Of a DNA stretch of 64,000 nucleotides, positions 37,546-50,163 are shown in pieces; positions within the stretch are counted from its first letter, which is position 1; every line of letters begins with the position of its first letter. The position numbers were made by a program, and so were the translations under genes. The stretch is from NCBI RefSeq assembly GCF_000972845.2, contig NC_040028.1, positions 16,180,871-16,244,870 on the forward strand. The letters run 5' to 3'. Source of the DNA: Larimichthys crocea. Lineage: Eukaryota; Chordata; Actinopteri; Sciaenidae. The notes under the pieces are model-generated. The model was given only the letters and a program-made list of their open reading frames with translations, did no database searches and was not told the origin of the DNA.

Positions 37546-40500
37546 ATGCAGCCGTTCACCTTTGTCGGTGCGTTTTTCCTCCTGCTCCACATCTCCTCGG
37601 GGAGTGCAGAAGCTCATAGGTAAGTCACTGAACTACTGATGTCGTGTGGTGTGTTTTTTTACCTTGATACCTGCAGCAGGTGTAAAACTTTACTCTCATG
37701 TTTACTCATTGAAGAACTAAAAAAAAAAGACCTTCCAGGATCATGCCAGATAGATTTTGTTTATGTGCTATGAATCTTTTATCAGATTGCAATAACTCTC
37801 AAATACACTGACACTAATAATAAACAGAAAAATGTCACAACAAGCACTGGTAATATATAATTTAACCAAACTTCCTGTGACCAAATAAAAAAAGGAATTA
37901 CTGCCATTTTAACTGCTAGTTTCCTCTGCATGCTTTTATTTTAAGAGAGAGTGTAATGAGTGACACGAACCCCCTTATTTTGCACTGAACTATGCGCTTT
38001 AAATCTTTACTGGGGAAAACTGTTGTTTTAGATGGTATGCACGCACTGCCGTCCCTGCTATGAGAGCTATGACGGTGCGTCAGCTAAATGTGGCACCGAG
38101 CAACTGTTAATAAACGAAAAGCACCTGTCACACTTAGGAGCCCCTCTCCTGTGGGCTATTCTGGTTGATTTCTATCAAGTCTCAGATTCCTCCAGTCCCA
38201 CTGGAGCCGAGGTTGCCCCTGTGACACCCAAACATCTGGGATATTAGAGTTTAAAAGTGGAGATAATCTGATAAAGTCAGGTTTGGATGTGAGATTTGAA
38301 CATGAATTTACTTGTTCTCTAAGCCCGACAGCATCATAACATAAGTTAATTTACAGGTTAATAATACACACATGCAATATAATCTATAAGCAGTGCAGGT
38401 TATTTTGAATGCGATGCTGACCCGCCGGCGGCAAACTGAGAATAACTTTACTTTACAGAGTCAGATTCTTATCTGACTCTAGAAATTGGAGTCAAGGTGG
38501 AGTACTAAAAAAAAAAGGACATATGTTTGTGCATAAGGAATCAATAGGCAACCGCAGGAAGTGTCTGATTAGTTTGTTTTTCTTCATCTGTAGCCCACAT
38601 CCTGTCAGCTGGCTTCGGCTCCACAGGGAGCCCCACTTTTATCACCAAACAAGTCAGCGGAGGGGACACTTTATTAAGGGTGTTTGTTTTTTAACGCAAC
38701 TGCCAAGAGAGAAAAGGATGGCTGAAAATCTGAAGAGAGACTGCGTGACGACCTCAACTTGTCATCAGTGTTTTATGGTCATTACTGTGATTTGCCAAAT
38801 TTGCTATGTGATGCATTAACCCGAGTGGACCATAAATTTTTGCTAAGACAAGTGAAATTACATCTTACCTCCTACTCCTCTCCTACAAAGGCACTACCGA
38901 CAAGTCCTTACTGGAAACCAAGCGGGTGTGTGCCGCTATGGCAGGAGACTGGAGTGTTGCTATGGCTGGAAGAAAAACAGTAAAGGACTGTGTGAGGGTA
39001 AGATGATTTATGAGACATATAATAATCATACTTTTCATATATGCCATACATCATTCATTTAATACCCACCTCCAGATGCCAATTCCAATTTTTTACAATG
39101 TTTTTTTTGAATGAACATATCATATATTTTGAGAGAGAGAAAATGTACTGCCATAATACACAATGTCCTAAAAACTGTTATTCTTTTCATGAATGGTATT
39201 TTCCTAACCCAGATGATTTGGAGGAAATGACAATGTATGATTGAAAAACCTTGCCTGGATAACAGAAAATGTGCGGTTTGACAACGATCTCTCATTTTCA
39301 AACCACTGATATTTCTCGTGGTATTTTCTCCATGTTAAATGTTTTACCAGCTCAATGCGAGCACGGCTGCAAGCACGGAGAGTGCGTTGGCCCCAACAAA
39401 TGCAAGTGTTTCCCAGGATACACCGGAAAGACGTGCAATCAAGGTGGGTATTTTTAATTTGGGTCAGTGAACGGGGGTCTGGAAAACACGGGTCAAACTG
39501 GGTACAGGATAATCTAATTTCCAGCTGATTGCTCAAGTTACTAATGTTTTGCTTCGGGCTCATTTTTAGCAACTGTGTTTCAATAAATAAAAAAAACAAA
39601 AACTTCTGAAAGGAAGGTGTTTAAAAAAAATGAATCTTGTTTTTAGATTTGAATGAGTGCGGCCTGAAACCTCGTCCCTGTGAGCATCGCTGCATGAACA
39701 GCCATGGAAGTTACAAGTGCTACTGTCTCAATGGTTACACCTTAATGCCTGATGGATCTTGTGCCAGTGAGTGATCTTAATGTCTTGCTTACTATCCATA
39801 AATACAAAAAAAATAAAGTTTTCATATTTGTTAAATTTGTGTTTTTCTGTGTTTGTGTGCATGCACGTAGACTCCAGGACATGCTCTCTGGCTCACTGTC
39901 AGTACGGCTGTGAGGAAGTTCAAGGGGAGATTCGCTGCCTCTGCCCGTCTGCGGGGTTGCAACTTGGGCAGGACGAGAGGACTTGTGTAGGTGAGAAACC
40001 GCACTCGCAGTGATTAAAGTGCATATGAGGTCGTGTGAAGAAAATCATTGTCAAATATGACACACAATTAGAGGCAGGCCTAAGCAAGAGGAGTGCTATT
40101 ATCTAAATCTAAAGTACAGAGTGAAAAATGACTGACTTTGGCTCGTCTCCATCTCATGGATTGGGATTTTTTCTGCACACTGGAGCAATTCAGTAATGAA
40201 TCTATTATGTGGCTTTTTCATGCTTGACTAGTAAATCAGATGGATACAATTATGTTATATTTCTTTCCACGAAACTGCTCGAGCTTTGACAGAGCCCATC
40301 TGACATACTGATCACACATAGAGCATTAAAACTCATGCTGAAATACAGAGGTACAGCAGAAGTAGACTTTTACTGTGAAAATGTACCTTTTTTCCCAGAT
40401 GTGCTGTACTAACAGACTAATAACATGTGTAAACATGCATACAGGTAGATAAATATAAGTAAAATAACATAATCAACAATATATCAATAGAAGCTCCAAA

Positions 40501-43500
40501 TCAACCTAAAGTGATGGCTAGTGGGAAGCCAGTGAGGGATCACGGGATGGTGTGATGCACGCACACCGAAGGTGGTTAAACTCCCTGCGGGCAAATGAAA
40601 AACAGCTGCCATTGACTCAGTGTGAATAAGAGGAAGCATATGGTGGTCTACACCCAAACCAGGAAGCTCATCAGCATTGTCAAGGAAAAACCATTACAAA
40701 AAAAAATGTTGTTTAATGATTCTCCATCTCCACGTTTGCTCTTTTATATAGGGCAGTGTCCCGGCAACGGGATTTTCTACTAGCGACAACTCTGCTTGCT
40801 TTTATTTTGAAAGAACAATCCAAACTTCATCCATTTCTCTCCTGTTTTCTTTCTCCCTTCAGACATCGATGAATGTGTAACCGGGAAGAACCTCTGCCCG
40901 TACAACAGACAATGTGTGAACACCTTCGGCAGCTACTACTGCAAGTGTCAGGACGGCTACGATCTGAAATATGTTGACGGCAAATATGACTGTGTAGGTA
41001 AGGTATACGAGTTCAATTACGGGGGTGAAACATTTCTGATCAGTTCTGCTCCTGAAGGTACAAATGGGGCTTCTTCCAATTCCAGACCACGATGAGTGTG
41101 CAGCTGACACCCACAAGTGCAGCCACCACGCTGACTGTCTGAACACTCGAGGATCCTACAAGTGCAGGTGCAAGTCTGGCTTCAGAGGCAATGGCTTTGA
41201 ATGCTCTGGTGAGATCTAAGACCTATCTCGTTTTAGGGGATGCCTTTTATTTATGTAATAAATGAGGACGTTCACAACAAAAACCCATGTCTGAGGTCCA
41301 TGTGAGGGCAGTCAGTCAGTCAGAGAGGACAGGAGCGGTTTATAGCCACATATTTCATTTGGACTCTTTAAACATCAGCAAACAACACTCCTGCCAAGGC
41401 TAGTTTCCTGCTTTGAGACTCCACTCCTCTTTACAGATGTTATAGCACGAGAGAGAGCCACAGATTGAAAACACACCTGTGTAAATACGACATTGAATGG
41501 TAGCCAGCCATCTGAAGAGGAAGGGAGAAAGACAGGTTGTGTTGTACTTTGAGCCAGGCCCAGATAACAACAGGTGAAGCCTCACGTAGGCCAGGAGATT
41601 GAGCGTAAATAAGGATGCACTTTATTTTTTTGTAGTCAAGCCATTTTATCAGAGGTCGTGGGACGGAGACAAAGGCAGTGCAGATGATTTCCTCAATGGT
41701 GAGATTGTGTGGAATCCATGATGCTGCTTCCGCCGTTCACTCCCCGCCCTGCAACCCCAACACCTCCTCAAACTCTTTCTCTTGCTCATGGCTGGAAATG
41801 TTGTACATCCACAGCACACACAGCTTTATATAAGACCTGGAATTCCCCCCAGCATGACCCTACCCTCGCCTCGCATAATGTATGTGATAAAACGCTTAAA
41901 AGTTATGCGCCAATGAATGTCGCTGTCATGCTTCACGCTGCATGGAGTAGAACAAGAACAGCGGCTGCAAAGTACATGACAGCAACCAACGAACGCATCC
42001 GAAAGCTGGTAAAATACTACAACTTCCACTCGTGATTACCATTCCACATGTCCAATCTGATGCCTCTTCCTGTCTGCAGCAATCCCAGACTCCCAAGTCA
42101 AGATTCTGGGAGGTAAGCTGGACAATGAGGACATCAAAAACGTTATTCCCGAACCAGCTGCGACGCCGCGTCCCAAAATCCGTCAGCAGCCTTTCGACTA
42201 TGAGGGAGAGGTCTACATCGGCCCCCAGACTAGGGGGCAGGAGGAAGCATTTCCTGAGGAGGAAGAAGAGGATGAGGAAGAGGAAGAGAACCAGCTCAAT
42301 CCAAGAGGAGATGTTTTCAGTAAGCGTCCTTTTTTTCGTTTTGGCTCCCTTGCAGCAGTTCTGGGTGGTCCACAATGTATTAACCATACACAGACTAAAC
42401 AAACTCAGTGTGTTTCTACAGCGAATTTTCTCTCGTGTCTACACGGCATCTGAATACAATTATCGATTAGATTTTTCAGTAGGAAGCTGAAATATGCATA
42501 GGTTAGCAGATCAGGTCTAAAACCTTGATCAGAAAGGGGAAAGGGGCTTGTTGCTTCATGTCCCCTGTCGACCTCTAACTCCTCCAAGACCTGCGTAACT
42601 CTTCTTTAAAAGATTTTCGTTGGACTCTTCTTTCTCCTAACAACATGCTAAGACACATTGAATCTAATCAGTCAGAGATGCCACAGTTGCAGTTGATTAT
42701 TTTGGCAAAGAACTCCCCGAGCATTATTACTGTCAAAATCCTGTAAGCTGACACTTAACTCGCTCAAATATCAAGCCATTGGCTGAAAACAAACCAAATG
42801 CATGAAGATCAGTGTATTGATTATGAGATGTAGGTCCAATCATCAGAGGGGGCAGCGTGGTCAAGCAGAGGTATGCACCCCAGTGAAAAAAACCCCCCAT
42901 AAACGAGGTTACCTTTCACCACTAATCTTGATCTTTATGGAAACCCCCAAGTCTGTGTAAGAAATCACATAGCAAGAGGAGACAGGCCCCAAGATATCCA
43001 TCACCTCAGGGAAGGAATTTTTCTTCTGTCGGCATGTGAGAGCCCAGGGATACAAGTCATCCCGGGCCTGCCTCCCATCTCTTAGGAGCAGGGTGAGAAA
43101 GGGAGGGAGGGTTAAGAAGCCTCCAAGCCTTTTATTATGTTTTCCCCAAAACAGCTGTTGTGCAAACAGACTTGACTCCTAGTAGGAAAGTCTGTCATCA
43201 GCACTCTAGACCTTTCTAACACTAGCCCACTCCGGCTGAGCAGGTTCAATAACCCCAGCTGTCACGGTGTTGCTTCAAGAGCTTTAAAATACTTGAGGGG
43301 GGTTGTAACCTGAAGTTGTAAGATCCATCTGAAGACATGAGTGACAGCCGGGCAGGTCTACACCTGTCGGTTTAAAAAGACCCTTTCTGGCTTTTGTTTC
43401 ATCATGGAAAGTCTCTTTGGTGCATAATTTTGGAACGTTCTTTGTCATTTTTACGAGGCGACGTATAGGAGGCAGCTTTTTACGAGACTTTTGTAGGAGT

Positions 43501-44690
43501 GTGATTGTGATACGGCTTTTATCACATTTGCCAGTGCCAGTTTAATAGACACACCTTTCCAAAACAAATGTTTACAGTCCTGAAATCAATCTTAGCTACA
43601 TTTTTTGTTGAAACTGGCCATTGTAACTTTGTTAAAAACTGTTTTTATTGCAGGAATGTTGCTTAAGATTAAGTGTGTATGTATTTAGCTGAAAATTCAT
43701 GATCTCACACTGTTCTCCTCTTTTAATCTCTAAACACAGTATCAGAGGACTTTGAATCGGTGTTCGGCCCTGGCACAGAAGTCAAAGAAATCCAAATAAC
43801 ACCAGTTCAGGAAGGTAATTCAATATCTGTTTATGTGCCATTGTCGTAATGACTCTTTATGCGACTCATTTGCTAATGCGCTCCTATCGTTTTACCCTCT
43901 AGAGTTTATCATGGATTGCAACTTTGACCAGGGAGCATGTGAGTGGGTCCAAGACAAGGCCGATGACTTGGACTGGAGCGTGGCCTATCACCGTGATGGT
44001 AACAGAATTATTAATATGTCTCTTTCGAGGTTTTTAAGATTGATTTATGCATTCATATAAGCGCTACAAACTCACTCAGGTGGTGAGTACTACATGGCCA
44101 TGAGTGGGCTCGTAGGGGAACAGGAGGATGTGGCCAAGCTGAAGTTGCTCCTCAGCGACCGGACCCAGCGGGGCAGCTTCTGTCTCACCTTTGACTACCG
44201 TGTTGTGGGTCACAACGTGGGAACCCTCAGGGTGCTGCTGGATAACAATGCTTACCCTGTATGGGAGCGGAGCCAAAGCAACGAGCAAGGCTGGCAGACA
44301 GAGCTCCTCACTGTGGCCTGGAATGAGGTGGCCCCAGAATCTGTGAGTCATTTTTTGCATTTTATGAGATGGATGTCAAACTCGTGCAGTAACTGCTAAT
44401 AACAATGATGCCTGTAATAACAAAGGAGGTGTAACAGCATAAGTGCTGTACCATAAAACTATACAGTACATGTGATGAGCTATAATTAAATTCTTTTGGT
44501 TTGCAGCGTGTTTGAAATACAAACCCCATTGTTAGCTCACTACTGGAATGTGCGAACTAAAGATGCATTGAATGTCTTGCAGGTTATCTTTGAGGGTCAG
44601 CGCGGGAAAGGTGTTGGAGGGGAGATCGGCCTGAACAATGTTGTTCTGACCTCAGGGCCCTGTCAAGAAGACGTCGGCCCCAGCTTTTAA
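37546..44690 (+). CDS. egfl6: EGF-like domain multiple 6, secreted EGF/MAM matrix protein
   Basis: Secreted extracellular-matrix protein implicated in cell adhesion and vessel or skin-appendage biology. Thirteen in-phase exons: 37546-37619, 38891-38997, 39351-39443, 39647-39766, 39871-39990, 40863-40997, 41086-41208, 41636-41698, 42080-42319, 43740-43814, 43903-43998, 44080-44342, 44583-44690. They give 538 residues; the human protein is about 553. The first exon is a signal peptide ([20 protein letters not shown]). A cysteine-rich segment ([19 protein letters not shown]) and one EGF repeat come next, then further EGF repeats, including calcium-binding types (DIDEC, DHDEC). An acidic linker carries NPRGDVF, with RGD at residues 354-356. 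A C-terminal MAM domain spans about 384-530 and starts [12 protein letters not shown]. All exons are symmetrical enough to keep the frame, and no break is seen. Confidence 0.95.
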
Positions 44691-45849
44691 GAATCTCCAT
44701 CCGGGAGATTTACACCTTGAAAATTTGCTCTAACTGACACGTGTCAAAGATTCCTGTTTCCTGTCTGTATTATGATCTCTTCCCTGTGGGGAATTTCTCA
44801 CGGCTTTAGCCACAGGACACCCACATAAACATACAGACACATGACCTCGAGGGGAGATTACGTACAATCAGTGCATGCATGTTTACTTTATCACCATGCT
44901 GCTACATATTCTCTATCGTGACTTTCAAAGTGGTCTCTTACGATACAGATAACTCTCAGGAATACGTGGAAATGCTTACTTTGTCCGTTAGGTTTAACAG
45001 TATTGTGCGTAGCCTTTTGTTGTTTATGTGATAGTGCATCGCCGAAGTTAACTGAAAATAATCTATGACATGTAATGTGAACTTTTAGGTGAATTATATC
45101 TGAAATTCAATCTTAGATGATTAACGTTTTTTTGAAGGCTGGTTAGTTTATATGATAAAAGATATCAGTGCTGTAAATTTTGCTTTCATATTATACTGTA
45201 CTATTGCATTAAATCTGTTTTTCTGTTTTCTAACTCTGTCATTCATTTTGTTTGTCCACATATCTTATTACTCTTGATCATGTCGCGTTTACTGCGGGTT
45301 TTTATGCAGACAGAAATCTGTCATCACCTGTGCTAATCTGGTAATGGCGGTGTCATAAGATTGTGTTACAGTGTGGACAAAAATACGGCGTAATATGACA
45401 AAAAGATGGAGGTAATTTTGGGGGAAAATTGAGTCTGTTGACTTAAAAAATGCCACCACAAATGAATCATACATTTATGGATGCCAGGGCTGGTATTTTA
45501 ACACAGAAATACATTTTTTTGTGGTAGTTAATAACACCTAACGTCAATGGGAAAAGTAGGATTTGATGATAATATATAAAATGATATATATCCATGTCCA
45601 AAAGGGGGGAAGAGGATTGTTTAGAGTGACAGTCTTGGAGACAGCTGGTGAGATAATGGCTGCATGTTTGTCTGGCAAGAATAAAAAACAGTAACACACT
45701 TTTTTTTAAAATAACTTTTGAGTATATCATGTGGTGTGCATTTTCTTGTACTCGGTACAAATCTGGTTACAAAGCAGTACATTTGCTATGTGGTAATTCA
45801 GTGTTTTCTGTAATGATGAGTGGATTTTGACACAGTTTTGCAGCTAGGA

Positions 45850-46448
45850 CAGGGGTGTCCAAACTTTTTTTTTTTTAAAGAGGGCCAGATTTGACAATGT
45901 GAAGATGCCCAGGGGCCAATACTAACATTTTAAAAATGAAAAATAAAAGGTACATACAAATGTTCTGTAACAATTTTGTTTCCATTGTCACAATTATATA
46001 TATTTTTAAATGACAATGTAAGACAATCAGACGTGAACAAATCTAAAAACCAGTTCTTTCATATCTGGAGTCAGATAACAAAAAATAAATTGTGTCGAAC
46101 ACGTTAAACTTGCATGAAGTTGATACAAATCTGAACCTCATGTTCATGTTAAACATTATTACTTATTATGAGCAATGCAAAGTCTGTTAACATTAAGGTT
46201 TAAAAACGTGTCACTCTTGCTCTCCTCTTTCCAAGATCATTCAGAAAGTAATATTTTGTGTCACATGTACAGATATATATAACACCAGCAGTGATGTCCT
46301 TAAAGGTTCAAATGCTTCATTATGTCAACCAAAAAGCATCTTCCAGCCATACAGTGTCTGACAATCCTAGCAGGCCATAAATAATAATAATATAATAATA
46401 TTATAAAAATGAAGCTTCGGGCCCCGGGCCGTACTTTGGACACCCCTG
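45850..46448. mobile_element. hAT-like non-autonomous element with terminal inverted repeats
   Basis: The left end CAGGGGTGTCCAAACTTTTT at 45850 and the right end ...GTACTTTGGACACCCCTG ending at 46448 are inverted repeats. The flanks agctagga and agctgaca resemble a decayed 8-bp target duplication, as expected for hAT elements. About 600 bp with no transposase frame. The 'gggccagatttga' and 'gggccgtactttggacacc' sections are familiar from Charlie-type vertebrate elements. Confidence 0.75.
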
Positions 46449-46795
46449 AGCTGACATCTTAATGGATAACAGCTAAATGTCTCCCTCTGATGGATGTGTA
46501 TGAACAATACATGAGAGCTAACACCCCAAGACGATTAAAGTCTCATTTATAAAAGTAAATACTGACTTATTTTTCAATAAGAATGATATAACATGCACTA
46601 AATACTAATGTATAAGTTAAAGGTGTATTAAACGTTACCTCATCGCTCGTTTGGTTGTATCTGTCTGGGCAATGGTATTGGGAAGTTAGAGTCTTTTTAC
46701 TGAATCGGATCACTTACTCTCGGACGGTAAATAGAACGAATCTTTTTTTTTTGAGTCATTTCGTTCATTTTGTTCATTCACTAGTGCAGCGCTGT

Positions 46796-47033
46796 AGTAC
46801 GGTGGCCTTGAAGTGCAAAACACAACAGCAAATTCAAAAACACAATAGCAAATTCAAAAACACGATAGTCAATGACACAATGATTTGCTGTTGTGTTTTT
46901 TTTTTATTCGCTGTTGTGTTTTTTTTAAATTTGCTGTTGTGTTTTTTGATTTGCTGTTGTGTTTTTTTTAATTTGCTGTTGTGTTTTTTTTTTTTATTTG
47001 CTGTTGTGTTTTGCACTTCAGGGCCACCGTACT
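46796..47033. mobile_element. Fold-back element with internal CACAACAGCAAAT repeats
   Basis: The arms tacggtggccttgaagtgca and tgcacttcagggccaccgta are inverted copies at the two ends. Between them the words acacaacagcaaatt (left) and their complement aatttgctgttgtgt (right, about five times) alternate with A or T runs. The whole could form a long hairpin. No coding sequence; a MITE-like origin is inferred. Confidence 0.7.
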
Positions 47034-47067
47034 GAAGCCCTCTTGTGGACAATGTAAACGAAAGAAT

Positions 47068-47125
47068 CAGAATCAGAATCAGGAAAAACTTTAATAATTC
47101 CAGGGGGAAATTATTTAATTTAATT
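47068..47125. repeat. LINE-2-type 3' tail fragment
   Basis: agaatcagaatcagaatcag followed by actttaataattccaggggg and aaatta resembles the tail of Maui/L2 elements of fish (repeated ATTCTG, then a TTTATT-GGGAAATT-like box). Similar wording occurs at 48141-48190 (agattagattagatatactt ... gggg aaatg). Confidence 0.45.
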
Positions 47126-47399
47126 AGACCGATCTGTATGAACGAACCTCTCGTCACACAGCCCTGTGACAAATAAACAAGAGACTCAAACTTTTGAAGA
47201 AATCGTTGTGGAGTCATGTGAACTAATCATTACTGTTTCTTGTCCTGACTGAGCTTATGCAGCTGAACGTACTACATGTAAAATGAACGAATCATTATCA
47301 CTACTCCCGAGTCATATAAAAGATTCGTTCAAATTGAACGATGCGTTCACGAACGACACACGACTGCTGGGCAACTCTCAGATCACATGACCCGAGTCT

Positions 47400-47624
47400 C
47401 TGTCTGTCTGTTAGCAGCTAGCCGCGTTAGCACCAGCAGGAAACGAGCTGACGTTAAATCGAGCAACAACAAGAAGAGACAGAGGAAGGAGCTGTCAGAC
47501 ATATGCGCTGATATCATTCCGGTTATTCAGTGTTTTTATCTGTCGGCAGCGGCTTTGGCCTAAACTGTGAGGTAAACCTGGAGCGAGCGGATTTAGTGTT
47601 TCTGTAGCTGCTGTTAGGCCAGCT

Positions 47625-47660
<36 letters not shown>

Positions 47661-47936
47661 CAGCTTTTCTTTAATATTGTCACAAGATAAATCTGTATGT
47701 CTTATCAGAGGGTGGATAAACTGCGTATTATAGCGTTATTGTTGTAAAGGGTGAGCTGTATATGAGGAAACCTGATTGTGTGTGTTACTGTTTCACAGCT
47801 GCTTGATCTCCACCTACATGGCTGCTCACATCAACATTAAACAAACGAGCATGTGACCGAGAGCAACAGGGGGTGTACTGTACAAGCACATGATCTGGGA
47901 AAAGAGGAGGAGGAGGACACGAACATCAACCCAGGG
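47400..47936 (+). promoter_or_regulatory. rab9a: rab9a promoter region and two non-coding 5' exons
   Basis: A CpG-containing stretch (ctagccgcgttagc, gagctgacgttaaatcg) is followed by a probable exon ending at 47571 before gtaaac. A second exon, 47799-47936, is flanked by tttcacag and gtgaga. Human RAB9A also has non-coding 5' exons and a single coding exon, as I recall. Exon starts are inferred. Confidence 0.45.
47818..47856 (+). CDS. Upstream ORF of 12 codons in rab9a 5' leader
   Basis: ATG in the context ctacATGg, then GCTGCTCACATC and a TGA at 47854-47856. It lies inside the predicted second 5' UTR exon. If that exon is used, the uORF could lower Rab9 translation. Not known to be translated. 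Confidence 0.25.
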   Translation: MAAHINIKQTSM

Positions 47937-48522
47937 GTGAGACAAAAACAAAAAAAAAACATCCATCAGAGTTTGTTTCTGCAAGTCAAATGTAAAGTGT
48001 TGTTGTAAGGATGATACCTCTGCTGCATGCTGTGACTTTCATTCATCTGTTTGCAGCCTGATTTAATCGTGCACAGTCTTTGTATCCCCATGTTTTTATC
48101 ACATATTTCTATTTCTATGGTCCAATTTCTATTCATAATATAGATTAGATTAGATATACTTTATTCATCCCACAACGGGGAAATGTACTTGTTACAGCAG
48201 CAGAGCAAAGTGTAGCATACACTACAGAATTAGAAAAGACAAAAAAATATATAATAATAAAACAATAAACAGACAGAAATATCTATAACCTACAATAAAC
48301 ACGAAAAACATCAAAAATCAAAATTAATCAAAAACAGACAAGTACTGAGGATAAAAGTGGCATGATATATAAAAAGAGTATTGAATGTAAAGTGACCATA
48401 GTGTAAGAGTTAACAATCCTAACACGGTATATATTTATTTTCTATGCAAAACGTTTAATCCGTCTGTACATATTTAAATTTCCATCTATCTCAGGTTAAA
48501 TTTTAACATTTGTGTTATGAGA

Positions 48523-48868
48523 ATTTTTAAAGAAGAACCCTTGAATAAGAGGACTGGAGTCAAAGTATCAAAGTTTAAGTTGAATTTATTGTTCTTGTAC
48601 AAGAAGGAGCGTTTAACAGTGCAACACACAAAAGGGGTTACAGAGAAAAGGCTCCTCGAGGAGCTCTAACACTATATTTTATATCCACATGGTAAACCTC
48701 TAGCCTGTCTCACCTGTCCTTGTACCACTAATTTATAATTGTCTCTCCCTGCCAGCCTCAGTAAATCAGAGGCCAAATAAGGGAAGTATGCGAGACAATA
48801 AAAGACAGGACACACACACTATCTATATTAAAACATCTGCAGCCCAGTATAATCCTAATTTTTATAAC
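48523..48868. mobile_element. LTR-like repeat, copy A
   Basis: Starts TGTTATGAGAATTTTT and ends AATTTTTATAACA, so the ends are short inverted repeats of TG...CA type. 346 bp. It lacks about 100 internal bases present in the copy at 49525. No clear target duplication, and no internal retroelement sequence next to it, so it reads as a solo LTR. It is part of the duplicated rab9a upstream segment. Confidence 0.6.
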
Positions 48869-48885
48869 AGTATGGAGACTGTGTT

Positions 48886-48988
48886 ATAGGTTAATTCTAA
48901 TGTATGTTCAATGTATGTTTGCATGTATAGGTTAATTCTAATGTATGTTCAATGTATGTTTGCATGCTGCTATCTATCTATCTATCTA

Positions 48989-49062
<74 letters not shown>
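48886..49062. repeat. 40-bp direct repeat and (TATC)n(TGTC)n microsatellite
   Basis: The unit ataggttaattctaatgtat ... gtttgcatg occurs twice (48886-48966), followed by four TATC units and a long TGTC/TATC run to 49062. In the second segment copy (49975-50085) the direct repeat is single, interrupted by N, and the run is pure TATC. Confidence 0.85.
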
Positions 49063-49064
<2 letters not shown>

Positions 49065-49141
49065 ATAAAAACGATCTTTTGCATGTTGTATCTCTCTCTT
49101 AGGTAAATCATTTCAAAGTGGTCGGTTTGGAGTGAATAGCC

Positions 49142-49348
49142 ATGACAACAAAGACATCCCTGCTAAAAGTTATCCTGCTGGGCGACGGCGGCGTAGGGAA
49201 AAGCTCCCTCATGAATCGTTACGTCACCAACAAGTTCGACGCGCACCTTTTCCACACCATCGGCGTCGAGTTCCTCAACAAGGAGCTGGAGGTGGACGGC
49301 CACCAGGTCACGCTACAGATCTATAATTACAAGAGTATTGCAATGTAA
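49142..49348 (+). pseudogene. Truncated duplicate of the rab9a coding exon
   Basis: Codons 1-60 of Rab9 (MTTKTSLLKVILLGDGGVGK ... to LQI) are repeated here with no difference from the full gene at 50164, including synonymous sites and about 60 bases of 5' flank with one change. At 49322 the exon breaks off into sequence matching the region near 48366, giving YNYKSIAM and a stop. The product would have the P-loop (GDGGVGKS) and switch I but no WDTAGQE. It is either a very recent tandem duplication or a false duplication in the assembly. Confidence 0.85.
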
Positions 49349-49524
49349 AGTGACTGGAGTGTAAGAGTTAACATCCAACAGGGGTTTTTATTTTATTTTC
49401 TATGGCAAGCGTTTAATTCTTCTGGTGCATTTTTAAATCCTATGCAAATGTTTAATTTGCTACAAATCTTTATCCGTCGTACTATTTAAATTCCATCTAT
49501 CCAGGTTAAATTTTTAAACGTTTG

Positions 49525-49962
49525 TGTTAGAGAATTTTTAAAGAAGAACCCTTGAATAAGGGAGAACGGATTTAAAGTATCTAAGTTTTAAGTTGAATTT
49601 TTATGTCTTGTACAAGAAGGAGCGTTTAACAGTGCAACACAGAGAAAAGGCTCCTCGAGGAGCCTAACAGTTGGTTCTTAACATTTTTTTAAAAATGGGC
49701 TGTCTCGGACACCTCCCCACTGATACAGATAATATCAAACATTCCTTTAGTTGGTTTACTGCTCAAAATAGCACTATATTTATATCCCAGGGTAAACCTC
49801 TAGCCTGTCTCTCTCTGCCTTGTACCACTAATTTATATTGTCTCTCCCTGCCAGCCCAGTAAATCAGAGGCCAACTAAGGGAAGTATGCGAGACATATAA
49901 AGACAGGACACACACACTATTATATCAAACACTGCACCAGTATAATCCTAATTTTTATAACA
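49525..49962. mobile_element. LTR-like repeat, copy B
   Basis: Starts TGTTAGAGAATTTTT and ends AATTTTTATAACA, 438 bp. Same family as 48523-48868 and 25965-26150. It contains many single-base gaps relative to copy A, the pattern of unpolished long-read sequence. Confidence 0.6.
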
Positions 49963-49993
49963 GTATGGAGACTGTGTTATAGGTTATTCTAAT

Positions 49994-50003
49994 NNNNNNN
50001 NNN
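49994..50003. other. Assembly gap (10 N)
   Basis: Ten consecutive N inside the second copy of the duplicated segment, just before the TATC microsatellite. The true length of missing sequence is unknown. Confidence 0.99.
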
Positions 50004-50027
50004 TGTTCAAAGTATGTTTGCATGCTG

Positions 50028-50086
<59 letters not shown>

Positions 50087-50163
50087 ATAAAAACTATCTT
50101 TTGCATGCTGTATCCCTCTCTTAGGTAAATCATTTCAAAGTGGTCGGTTTGGAGTGAATAGCC

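Larger units (their letters stand above)
44691..47390. other. egfl6 3' UTR and egfl6-rab9a spacer
   Basis: An ATTAAA near 45208 may end egfl6. The rest holds a hAT-like element (45850-46448), a fold-back element (46796-47033) and a LINE-tail-like fragment (47068-47125). Human TCEANC, which lies here as I recall, is not detected. Confidence 0.55.

Noticed and set aside
38032..38247. Short frame with Cys residues between egfl6 exons 1 and 2
   Set aside because: No acceptor or donor in phase with neighbouring exons, and the exon 1 to exon 2 junction is complete without it.
46655..47217. Frames of 126-127 codons on both strands with Phe-Leu-Cys or Gln-Asn-Lys repeats
   Set aside because: Produced by the inverted CACAACAGCAAAT array.
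49132..49326. Arg/Pro-rich frame (and its twin at 50154-50405)
   Set aside because: Shifted-frame shadow of the rab9a coding exon. The Rab9 frame explains the conserved sequence.
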